Shown here: in pieces, positions 45,401 through 51,700 of the stretch
Layout of the letters: the number at the start of each line of letters is the position of its first letter
Numbering within the stretch: the first letter of the stretch is position 1
Assembly (NCBI GenBank): GCA_964034945.1
Contig: OZ035960.1
Location: 19,046,987 to 19,110,986 of the forward strand
Origin: Chrysopilus asiliformis
Lineage: Eukaryota > Arthropoda > Insecta > Diptera > Rhagionidae
Direction of reading: 5' to 3'
DNA: 64,000 nt
The notes under the pieces: generated by a model
Seen by the model: only the letters and a program-made list of their open reading frames with translations
The model's database searches: none
What the model was told of the DNA's origin: nothing
Translations under genes and position numbers: made by a program

Positions 45401-48385
45401 GCACTCAAATGCAAAAATCAGTTTAACGGAGGCAGGACGACGAACACACCGATGAAATATTTTTTTGCGATTTTTTTGGAAACGGTGCATCGTATCGAAG
45501 AATGTATGAAGAAATGTATTTATTTGACATAACCGTTCCATATATCAAAATCCAGTTGGACCATCCCTTCCCGCTTCACCTACACAAATTCATTTCTTTC
45601 ATAAAAATTTTGTCTGCCCTCATATAGAGTATTTGAAGATTGGTCGGTGGCAATTATAGCTTGTATTATGTTTTTTTATGAAAACACACAATTTTAATCA
45701 TTTTAAAGGGTTCTTACCAATGTCGCTGCCATCCGGGTTACACACGATCAGCGAATGGTGTTTGCACGAGATCGGCAAACGCTTGTCCAGATGGAACCAT
45801 TTGCGATCCAAATGCAAACTGCCAATTTGCAGGAGGTTACAGCTATAAGTGCAAGTGTAAGATCGGATGGGCGGGAGATGGTTACTTCTGTGGACCGGAC
45901 CGTGATTTGGACGGATGGCCAGACTATAGCCTGAATTGTACAGACATCAGGTGTCGCAGAGATAACTGCCCGCTTGTCCCGAATTCCGGGCAGGAAGATG
46001 CAGATAACGATGGTGAGGGCGATGCCTGTGATAATGACGCTGATAACGATGGGATCCCTAATGGAAACGTAAGAATTTAATTGCTTTTTTGGAAAATTCC
46101 TTCATTGAAACCTTTTTTTAATTTTCCAGGATAACTGCCCTCTGGTCTATAATCCCGATCAAGCGGAATCTGATGGTGGGGATAAACAGGGAGACGCTTG
46201 TGACAATTGCCCAAGTGTTATGAACGAGGATCAACTGGACACGGATGGAGATGGAGTTGGTGATGCTTGCGATGATGATATAGACGATGATGGCATTCCA
46301 AATCGGCGCGACAATTGCCCCACGATCAAAAATTACAATCAATTGGACTCGGATAATGATGGGTTGGGAGATCCTTGCGATAATTGCCCGTATATCCCGA
46401 ATCCTTATCAGGGTGATTTTGACAACGATGGTATGGGAGACGCATGCGACAGTAACATCGATCGGGATGGTGACGGTGTCCAGGATAGCTTGGATAATTG
46501 CCCATCAATTGCTAATTCCGATCAATTGGACACGGATGGCGATGGAAAGTAAGTATCATTTTGGGATTTACTCAGGAAGATTTAAAAAAGGGTCTGATTT
46601 TTATAGGGATCACAAAATTTGTTTATGGTTTAGGGAAGGGGGTAAGGAAGGTGGAAGGATATGTAAAGTTACGCCAGTGCACACAAAATTTTAGCTCGAA
46701 ATTTAACACGTAGCTATAGTGTTGTAACTACAAAATAATACATCCCTCTCCACGAAATATTTTTGTGGGCTGCAAATAATTAAATTCAGTGTAAAACTTT
46801 TTGTTTGAACAACTAGAAATTTCAGATCCTAAATTATAAAGGGTTAGCCATAAAATACATCACACATTTTGAGGTAACGAAGATCTCTGATACTATGACG
46901 GTGATATCATGAAAAATGTGACTTAATAGAGAGGGGAGAAGTCTGAAAAGACGATAACTAGCGTGGAATGTTTTATGGACAGCCCCCAGAACCGCGAATT
47001 TTTAAGACCTTTTTAACGTATCCAATTTTCGGGAGCACCAAAATCTTGAAGACTATGCATTATCGGGTTTTGTACCTCCAATCTATAAACCGAAAACCTA
47101 ACGAGGTTCGCTAAACATGAAATTCCCGAATATTTCCAAATCTAGTTTTCTCAAAAACTCAGAAAAACTATTTTTTATCTTTTTGAATGATTAATAGACC
47201 ATCTACAAAAAATAGTTTCAGAAAAATAACTCAATAGAAAAATTGTTTTCCTAAATTTTCTGAAATTTTCCTATTTTATTGGACCGGCCCTTATTACTTA
47301 CTTATGAAATGTTCACTAAAACTCTTCCGCAGGGGCGATGTCTGTGACGATGACGCGGATAACGATGGAGTTCCCAACAATCGAGACAACTGTTGGATAG
47401 CTTATAATCCAGATCAACTGGACAGCAACCGCGATGGTGTGGGAGACATTTGCGAAGGAGATACCGATGTCGACAAAGTGCCAAACTACCTTGACAACTG
47501 TCCAAATAACTCCAAGATATTTACAACTGACTTTCGGACCTACCAAACAGTCGTACTCGACCCAGAGGGAGAATCCCAAAAAGACCCCGAATGGGTCATT
47601 TACAACAAGGGCGCCGAAATCGTACAAACTCGAAACAGTGATCCTGGCTTGGCTGTTGGCTATGACTCCTTCGGGGGAGTGGACTTTGAGGGGACATTTT
47701 TCGTTGACACAGAAATCGATGACGATTATGTTGGTTTTATATTCAGTTACCAGAATAATCATAAATTCTACGCGGTAATGTGGAAGAAACAAATCCAAAC
47801 ATACTGGAAAGCGAGTCCGTTCAGAGCATCTGCAGAACCTGGTATTCAATTGAAATTGATCGACAGTAAAACTGGACCAGGCCGGATGTTGCGGAACAGC
47901 TTGTGGCACACTGGCGATACCAAGGATCAAGTAAAACTACTATGGAAGGATCCCAAGAATGTCGGATGGAAGGAGAAGACCGCTTACAGATGGCTGTTGT
48001 TGCACAGACCGAAGATTGGCCTCATTCGATTGAGGTAGGTGTTTTTTTTTCTTAAATCCCTCTTAAAAAACATAAAATTTATATTAAAACTTTAACAGGA
48101 TATTCGAGGGTGAGAATTTGGTGGCTGATTCGGGCAACATTTACGATACCACATTGAAGGGTGGCCGCCTCGGTGTGTTCTGTTTCTCACAAGAAATGAT
48201 CATCTGGTCTGATTTAGTCTATCGATGCAATGGTAAAACTGATTCAAATAAAATGTTTATATCAAATTTTTAAAACTTTTTTTCCTTCTTAACCTTTTGC
48301 AGATAATGTTCCCGAAGCAATTCACAGTGAACTGCCGCCATCCCTAAGAACAGAGATTGGAATTGATCCCGTTCACAGGCATTAG
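12402..48385 (+). CDS. Tsp: Thrombospondin gene 1 (subgroup B, COMP-like), complete, 16 coding exons
   Basis: Secreted extracellular-matrix glycoprotein of the pentameric thrombospondin group, known in flies as an integrin ligand at muscle-tendon junctions. Sixteen exons joined at GT-AG sites keep one frame and give 1052 residues, very close to my recollection of about 1,060 for Drosophila Tsp. Order: signal peptide (about 1-20), laminin-G-like N-terminal domain (about 45-195), basic linker with RGD at 228-230, coiled coil 240-277 with cysteines 277 and 280, EGF-like modules (about 290-535), type 3 Ca2+ repeats rich in DxDxDG and DNCP (about 540-780), and the L-type-lectin-like C-terminal domain (about 785-1052). 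No type 1 repeats or procollagen domain occur, which fits subgroup B. Introns 1, 2, 7 and 8 are long and transposon-filled. The span listed is the gene; exons are given separately. Seen: splice sites, frame, motifs. Known: family layout. Inferred: function in this species. Confidence 0.96.
14032..14213. mobile_element. Foldback-related copy with flipped loop
   Basis: Carries the right arm of the 7200-7466 element (ACTGTGCCCTTTCCAAAAAG onward) preceded by that element's loop in reverse complement. Left of it is a new small inverted repeat, GCTAACGAACTTTCT and AGAAAGTTAGTTAAC. Confidence 0.75.
15838..16177. mobile_element. Harbinger-type MITE, 340 bp, TSD TTA
   Basis: Inverted termini AGGTGCCGCTCCACATGAGA and TCTCATGTGGAGCGGCACCT, flanked by TTA at 15835-15837 and 16178-16180. 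The interior is built from CTCGAGAGTT/GAGAGTA words. A TTA or TAA duplication with this terminal pattern is typical of PIF/Harbinger. No transposase. Confidence 0.88.
17137..17200 (+). CDS. Tsp: Gene 1 exon 2: start of mature chain
   Basis: Bounded by TTTTCAG and ATTAG|GTGAGT. It encodes an acidic stretch ([20 protein letters not shown]) leading into the N-terminal domain. Phase 1 in, phase 2 out. Short, but the frame joins perfectly on both sides. Confidence 0.85.
19121..19342. mobile_element. piggyBac-type MITE, 222 bp, TSD TTAA
   Basis: Termini CACTCTAACTGCCACG and CGTGGCAGTTAGAGTG are exact inverses, flanked by TTAA at 19117-19120 and 19343-19346. TTAA targets are diagnostic of piggyBac. 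Non-coding. Confidence 0.92.
19510..19809 (-). mobile_element. Helitron family copy, truncated
   Basis: Shares with 43286-43671 the blocks CAATCGGTTCAGTAGTTTCC, AACCAGAACTACCACAGACA (variant), a (GACA)n run and the terminal TATATTTGTATGA. The CTAG end and its hairpin are missing. Confidence 0.75.
20348..20663 (+). CDS. Tsp: Gene 1 exon 3: N-terminal laminin-G-like domain
   Basis: Runs from CTCACAG to AAACTG|GTAGGT. Codons 46-151 form alternating hydrophobic beta strands (for example [26 protein letters not shown]), as expected for the TSP N-terminal domain. The motif LLVDC resembles the conserved disulfide-bearing strand of that fold. Phase 2 in, phase 0 out. Confidence 0.9.
20785..20920 (+). 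CDS. Tsp: Gene 1 exon 4: end of N-terminal domain, basic segment
   Basis: Acceptor ATGCAG, donor AAAG|GTAAGT. Encodes a cysteine (NCQKG) that probably pairs with the one in exon 3, then an Arg/Lys-rich tail ([11 protein letters not shown]) that is a plausible heparin-binding or proprotein-processing site. The binding role is inference. Confidence 0.88.
20921..21225 (+). other. Gene 1 intron 4
   Basis: 305 bases, ordinary intron, nothing recognised. Confidence 0.8.
21226..21354 (+). CDS. Tsp: Gene 1 exon 5: basic linker with RGD
   Basis: Acceptor TTTCACAG, donor GACG|GTAAGT. Low-complexity, charged linker ([13 protein letters not shown] near its start) ending in GDCD. It carries Arg-Gly-Asp at residues 228-230 after two further arginines. 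The triplet could bind RGD-type integrins if exposed, or the Arg run could be a furin-like site; neither can be decided from sequence. Confidence 0.87.
21551..21730 (+). CDS. Tsp: Gene 1 exon 6: pentamer coiled coil
   Basis: Encodes residues 240-300. An unbroken 4-3 heptad pattern is visible: L242, V246, L249, I253, L256, I260, Q263, I267, L270, I274, C277. Q263 lines up with the buried Gln54 of the COMP coil, and C277/C280 (Cys-Ala-Gly-Cys) with COMP Cys68/Cys71, which form the interchain disulfide ring. This strongly supports a pentamer. The end begins the first EGF-like module (CQRSNPCYP). Confidence 0.93.
22000..22117 (+). CDS. Tsp: Gene 1 exon 7: EGF-like module
   Basis: Acceptor GATGCAG, donor TTCGC|GTAAGT. 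Cysteine pattern GVQC...[16 protein letters not shown] is the standard thrombospondin EGF-like (type 2) signature. Phase 1 in, phase 2 out, 118 bases. Followed by the 7.4-kb intron 7. Confidence 0.92.
22313..23063. mobile_element. MITE, about 751 bp, probable TA target (Tc1/mariner-like)
   Basis: Ends CACTCTAAACCAGA and TCTGGTTTAGGGTG are inverted with one mismatch and sit between TA dinucleotides. The interior is packed with CAGTAAAATTTACTG half-palindromes in both orientations. No transposase. Confidence 0.75.
23355..23850 (-). repeat. Dispersed repeat family A, copy 4
   Basis: Reverse copy with CAATCGTCGGACATAAAAAT, TGATTTCCGCATGTCCGTCC, a CGTCTGTCTGTCGG block and the CCTCATATAAAGTATTTGA end. 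It includes an 18-base C homopolymer at 23753-23770. Confidence 0.75.
27621..27923. mobile_element. hAT-type MITE, 303 bp, 8-bp TSD CTCTAGAT
   Basis: Termini CAGGGGTCATCA and TGATGATGCCTG; identical octamers CTCTAGAT at 27613-27620 and 27924-27931. The 8-bp duplication fitting nTnnnnAn and the CAGGG-type end are hAT hallmarks. Interior non-coding. Confidence 0.92.
28189..28218 (+). repeat. G-rich tract, potential quadruplex
   Basis: Five runs of three or more G separated by single C, T or A bases on the sense strand of gene 1 intron 7. The folding potential is inferred. Confidence 0.6.
28620..29060 (+). repeat. 122-bp tandem repeat array (family C), 3 units
   Basis: TTATCCTTACAG recurs at 28658, 28780 and 28902, exactly 122 bases apart, each followed by GAACCTTCCGTTT-type sequence. 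The array ends in an AAACAAACCAACAAACAGAC tail. Same unit as in the Helitron at 35018-36349. Confidence 0.88.
29147..29405 (+). repeat. Dispersed repeat family A, copy 5, truncated
   Basis: Begins GCTACAATTCCCAGGGACCA and keeps GGTTCGATTGGATTTTGATA and CGATACACCGTTTTCGAG; the tail half is missing. Confidence 0.7.
29522..29643 (+). CDS. Tsp: Gene 1 exon 8: EGF-like module
   Basis: Acceptor TTTACAG, donor CCAG|GTACGC, 122 bases. Encodes [19 protein letters not shown] and then a Gly-Asp-Gly turn and CTM, a second type 2 module. Followed by the 15-kb intron 8, the longest in the gene. Confidence 0.92.
31687..31944. mobile_element. piggyBac-type MITE, 258 bp, TSD TTAA
   Basis: Termini CACGTTGGCTACCA and TGGTAGCCAACGTG are exact inverses between TTAA at 31683-31686 and 31945-31948. 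Sub-terminal GAGTCACCGGTG and CACTGGTGACTC also pair. Non-coding. Confidence 0.93.
34529..34866. mobile_element. Harbinger-type MITE, 338 bp, TSD TAA
   Basis: Termini GGCGAGAAACACAATTGACG and CGTCAATTATGTTTCTCGCC, one mismatch, between TAA at 34526-34528 and 34867-34869. The interior is rich in GCATGC and CTGCAG words. No transposase. Confidence 0.92.
35042..35292. repeat. Near-perfect long inverted repeat inside the Helitron
   Basis: Arms of about 110 bases, for example GCATTC...AAAATTATTTT blocks mirrored, loop about 22 bases. Left arm shows GCGAGATAAA, right arm TTTATCTCGC at the loop. Transcripts could fold into long double-stranded RNA. Confidence 0.9.
35355..35850 (+). repeat. 122-bp tandem array (family C), about four units
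   Basis: GAATAGATTTTTT occurs at 35408, 35529, 35651 and 35773, that is 121-122 bases apart, with TTATCCTTACAG at unit starts. Homologous to 28620-29060. Confidence 0.92.
36568..37118 (-). mobile_element. Internally deleted mariner-like element, 551 bp
   Basis: Inverted termini GGGTCTTACAATAAGGACAT and ATGTCCTTATTGAAAGACCC extend to about 36 bases. It carries a transposase relic on the minus strand. No clear target duplication. Confidence 0.85.
36641..37008 (-). pseudogene. Mariner/Tc1-superfamily transposase relic, N-terminus fused to C-terminus
   Basis: On the minus strand a start MVKFTNEQ at about 37008 runs into [15 protein letters not shown], which belongs near the catalytic end of such transposases. 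The frame stops shortly after; a shifted frame continues as [18 protein letters not shown], the signature following the second catalytic Asp region. The middle of the enzyme is deleted and one frameshift is present, so it is dead. The LTPLDFFLW motif is typical of insect mariner-like transposases. Confidence 0.82.
39346..39584. mobile_element. Family D MITE, 239 bp, best copy
   Basis: Ends CACGTAGAGAAAAAAATA and TATTATTTTTTCTCTGCGTG are inverted. The arms contain ACTATTTTATAATG and CATTATAAAATAGT. Partial copies lie at 3008-3150 and 11515-11640. Confidence 0.8.
41355..42113. mobile_element. Non-autonomous hAT element, 759 bp, TSD ATCTAGAT
   Basis: Termini CAGGCCTGGGCACC and GAGTGCCCAGGCTTG; identical octamers ATCTAGAT at 41347-41354 and 42114-42121. 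Both features are diagnostic of hAT. The interior has no long frame. Confidence 0.93.
42945..43285 (-). pseudogene. C-terminal end of a pogo-like transposase with a PHD-like zinc finger
   Basis: Reading the minus strand from 43285 gives [19 protein letters not shown], then Lys/Arg-rich sequence with one TAA stop after RKGDKP. The same frame then gives [23 protein letters not shown] and YWTCEHC before TGA at 42945. The C-x2-C, C-x2-C, H, C, C-x2-C order is PHD-like. A Ser-Pro-Glu-Asp tail with a terminal PHD-like finger is seen in insect pogo/Tigger-type transposases. The catalytic part is deleted and one stop is in frame, so it is a relic. Confidence 0.8.
43286..43671 (-). mobile_element. Short non-autonomous Helitron, 386 bp, inside the pogo-like element
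   Basis: In reverse orientation it starts TCATACTAATATATAATAAT and ends ACAAGCTAG, inserted between A and T. The terminal hairpin (ACC...GGT around CGGCAACGACT) carries one mismatch. A (GACA)n tract is at 43614-43640. Confidence 0.87.
44726..44826 (+). CDS. Tsp: Gene 1 exon 9: EGF-like module
   Basis: Acceptor TTTTCAG, donor GATGAG|GTAATT, 101 bases. Encodes EVECIPL then [20 protein letters not shown]. It ends with the DIDE start of a Ca2+-binding EGF module whose cysteine opens exon 10. Contains an NGT N-glycosylation sequon. Confidence 0.92.
44893..44998 (+). CDS. Tsp: Gene 1 exon 10: EGF-like module
   Basis: Acceptor ATTTCAG, donor AATG|GTAGGA, 106 bases. Encodes [20 protein letters not shown] then [15 protein letters not shown], the EGF module characteristic of subgroup B thrombospondins. 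Confidence 0.92.
45060..45175 (+). CDS. Tsp: Gene 1 exon 11: Ca2+-binding EGF module
   Basis: Acceptor ATTTCAG, donor ACAGAG|GTATAC, 116 bases. Encodes the insertion loop preceding [17 protein letters not shown], a Ca2+-binding EGF consensus (DIDEC) completed by GSYQCRC in exon 12. Confidence 0.92.
45176..45708 (+). other. Gene 1 intron 11
   Basis: 533 bases, containing family A copy 6; nothing else seen. Confidence 0.85.
45450..45662 (-). repeat. Dispersed repeat family A, copy 6, truncated
   Basis: Contains TTTTTTGGAAACGGTGCATCG, CCATATATCAAAATCCAG and CCTCATATAGAGTATTTGA in the reverse orientation, in gene 1 intron 11. Confidence 0.7.
45709..46068 (+). CDS. Tsp: Gene 1 exon 12: last EGF module and first type 3 repeats
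   Basis: Acceptor TTTTAAAG, donor GGAAAC|GTAAGA. Encodes the end of the cbEGF ([11 protein letters not shown]), a further EGF, then [14 protein letters not shown] and the first type 3 repeats ([19 protein letters not shown]). The Asp-rich loops bind Ca2+ along the wire-like stalk. Confidence 0.93.
46130..46548 (+). CDS. Tsp: Gene 1 exon 13: type 3 Ca2+ repeats
   Basis: Acceptor TTCCAG, donor GGAAA|GTAAGT. Codons 608-747 are back-to-back DNCP and DxDxDGxGDxCD repeats, the hallmark of the thrombospondin signature domain. The last codon, for Lys747, is split by intron 13; with exon 14 it completes KGD. Confidence 0.95.
46549..47332 (+). other. Gene 1 intron 13
   Basis: 784 bases splitting the Lys codon of the KGD motif; contains a 146-bp MITE. 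Confidence 0.9.
46841..46986. mobile_element. Small MITE, about 146 bp
   Basis: Ends GGGTTAGCCATAAAATACAT and ATGTTTTATGGACAGCCCC are imperfect inverses, of the widespread insect GGGCTGTCCATAAA type. A shorter relic with ATCCATAAAATACGTTACG is at 61129-61170. Confidence 0.7.
47333..48034 (+). CDS. Tsp: Gene 1 exon 14: last type 3 repeats and C-terminal lectin-like domain
   Basis: Acceptor TTCCGCAG, donor TTGAG|GTAGGT. Begins with [12 protein letters not shown], then DNCPNN, and enters the C-terminal domain with the highly conserved [40 protein letters not shown] and [13 protein letters not shown] blocks. This is the most conserved part of all thrombospondins and fixes the family assignment. 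Confidence 0.97.
48099..48232 (+). CDS. Tsp: Gene 1 exon 15: C-terminal domain
   Basis: Acceptor TTAACAG, donor CAATG|GTAAAA. Encodes [17 protein letters not shown] and then [19 protein letters not shown] and YRCN, ending strands of the lectin-like domain with its conserved FCFSQE. Confidence 0.95.
48303..48385 (+). CDS. Tsp: Gene 1 exon 16: C-terminal tail and stop
   Basis: Acceptor TTTTGCAG; encodes [19 protein letters not shown] and a short basic tail ending VHRH before TAG at 48383-48385. Confidence 0.93.
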
Positions 48386-48783
48386 AGAGTTAGAACTCTC
48401 AGAAATGCTTCCAAAGTCTTTGTAGATATTTCATTCTTCTTTTTTTTTAAAAAAAAAAAACTCTTTTAAATTGGCATTTAGAAAGAAATAATTTTTTTAA
48501 TTAATTTTGAATAATAATTTTTTGTATCAATTTAACGATGTAAAATAATTTAATAAAAAATTAACCAAAGTTAAAATTATCGAAGTTTTGATTTCGTATT
48601 TTTTTTTTGCCAGGTTTAGTTTTTTGCATAAGTTTTTTCGCACTAAAAAAATCGAGAAAACCTTAATTTTGACTTCACTTTCGACAAACAAAAATAAATT
48701 CAGAAGAATTGGTCATCAAGAAAAAAGTTTTTTATCGAATTTTCCTTTACCGTTTATTTTTCTATTAAATTTCTATTTGCAAC
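48386..48783 (+). other. 3' UTR and flank of gene 1
   Basis: AT-rich, poly-A/T runs, AATAAA at 48552. No further feature before the satellite. Confidence 0.6.
48552..48557 (+). terminator. Probable polyadenylation signal of gene 1
   Basis: AATAAA 167 bases after the stop codon, the first canonical hexamer downstream and about 230 bases before the satellite begins. The cleavage site itself cannot be read. Confidence 0.5.
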
Positions 48784-51700
48784 ACATTACATGTAACGAA
48801 TTATGCGTGACATGTAACGCATAATGTGTGACACGTAACGCATAATGTGTGACACGTAACGCATAATGTGTGACACGTAACGCATAATGTGTGACACGTA
48901 ACGCATAATGTGTGACACGTAACGCATAATGCGTGACACGTAACGCATAATGTGTGACACGTAACGCATAATGTGTGACACGTAACGCATAATGTGTCAC
49001 GTAACGCATAATGTGTGACACGAAACGCATAATGTGTGACACGTAACGCATAATGCGTGACACGTAACGCATAATGCGTGACATGTAACGCATAATGTGT
49101 GACACGTAACGCATAATGTGTGACACGTAACGCATAATGTGTGACACGTAACGCATAATGTGTGACATGTAACGCATAATGTGTGACACGTAACGCATAA
49201 TGTGTGACACGTAACGCATAATGTGTGACACGTAACGCATAATGTGTGACACGTAACGCATAATGTGTGACACGAAACGCATAATGCGTGACACGTAACG
49301 TATAATGCGTGACACGTAACGCATAATGTGTGACACGTAACGCATAATGTGTGACACGTAACGCATAATGTGTGACACGTAACGCATAATGTGTGACACG
49401 TAACGTATAATGCGTGACACGTAACGCATAATGTGTGACACGTAACGCATAATGTGTGACACGTAACGCATAATGTGTGACACGTAACGCATAATGTGTG
49501 ACACGTAACGCATAATGTGTGACACGTAACGCATAATGCGTGACACGTAACGCATAATGCGTGACACGTAACGCATGATGTGTGACACGAAACGCATAAT
49601 GCGTGACACGCAACGCATAATGTGTGACACGTAACGCATAATGTGTGACACGTAACGCATAATGTGTGACACGTAACGCATAATGTGTGACACGTAACGC
49701 ATAATGTGTGACACGTAACGCATAATGCGTGACACGTAACGCATAATGTGTGACACGTAACGCATAATGTGTGACACGTAACGCATAATGTGTGACACGT
49801 AACGCATAATGTGTGACACGTAACGCATAATGTGTGACACGAAACGCATAATGTGTGACACGTAACGCATAATGCGTGACACGTAACGCATAATGCGTGA
49901 CACGTAACGCATAATGTGTGACACGTAACACATAATGCGTGACACGTAACGCATAATGTGTGACACGTAACGCATAATGTGTGACACGTAACGCATAATG
50001 TGTGACACGTAACGCATAATGTGTGACACGTAACGCATAATGTGTGACACGTAACGCATAATGTGTGACACGTAACGCATAATGTGTGACACGTAACGCA
50101 TAATGTGTGACACGTAACGCATAATGTGTGACACGTAACGCATAATGTGTGACACGAAACGCATAATGTGTGACACGCAACGCATAATGTGTGACACGTA
50201 ACGCATAATGTGTGACACGTAACGCATAATGTGTGACACGTAACGCATAATGTGTGACACGTAACGCATAATGTGTGACACGTAACGCATAATGTGTGAC
50301 ACGTAACACGTAACGCATAATGTGTGACACGTAACGCATAATGTGTGACACGTAACGCATAATGTGTGACACGTAACGCATAATGCGTGACACGTAACGC
50401 ATAATGTGTGACACGTAACGCATAATGTGTGACACGTAACGCATAATGTGTCACGTAACGCATAATGTGTGACACGAAACGCATAATGTGTGACACGTAA
50501 CGCATAATGCGTGACACGTAACGCATAATGCGTGACATGTAACGCATAATGTGTGACACGTAACGCATAATGTGTGACACGTAACGCATAATGTGTGACA
50601 CGTAACGCATAATGTGTGACATGTAACGCATAATGTGTGACACGTAACGCATAATGTGTGACACGTAACGCATAATGTGTGACACGTAACGCATAATGTG
50701 TGACACGTAACGCATAATGTGTGACACGAAACGCATAATGCGTGACACGTAACGTATAATGCGTGACACGTAACGCATAATGTGTGACACGTAACGCATA
50801 ATGTGTGACACGTAACGCATAATGTGTGACACGTAACGCATAATGTGTGACACGTAACGTATAATGCGTGACACGTAACGCATAATGTGTGACACGTAAC
50901 GCATAATGTGTGACACGTAACGCATAATGTGTGACACGTAACGCATAATGTGTGACACGTAACGCATAATGTGTGACACGTAACGCATAATGCGTGACAC
51001 GTAACGCATAATGCGTGACACGTAACGCATGATGTGTGACACGAAACGCATAATGCGTGACACGCAACGCATAATGTGTGACACGTAACGCATAATGTGT
51101 GACACGTAACGCATAATGTGTGACACGTAACGCATAATGTGTGACACGTAACGCATAATGTGTGACACGTAACGCATAATGCGTGACACGTAACGCATAA
51201 TGTGTGACACGTAACGCATAATGTGTGACACGTAACGCATAATGTGTCACGTAACGCATAATGTGTGACACGTAACGCATAATGTGTGACACGTAACGCA
51301 TAATGCGTGACACGTAACGCATAATGCGTGACACGTAACGCATAATGTGTGACACGTAACACATAATGCGTGACACGTAACGCATAATGTGTGACACGTA
51401 ATGCATAATGTGTGACACGTAACGCATAATGTGTGACACGTAACGCATAATGTGTGACACGTAACGCATAATGTGTGACACGTAACGTATAATGTGTGAC
51501 ACGTAACGCATAATGTGTGACACGAAACGCATAATGCGTGACACGCAACGCATAATGTGTGACACGTAACGCATAATGCGTGACACGTAACGCATAATGC
51601 GTGACACGTAACGCATAATGCGTGACACGTAACGCATAATGCGTGACACGTAACGCATAATGTGTGACACGTAACGCATAATGTGTGACACGTAACGCAT

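Noticed and set aside
46287..46694. Alternative plus frame over the type 3 repeat exon
   Set aside because: Shadow frame; the conserved DxDxDG and DNCP repeats are in the other frame.
47316..47930. Minus-strand 204-codon frame
   Set aside because: Antisense shadow of gene 1 exon 14, whose plus frame matches the thrombospondin C-terminal domain.
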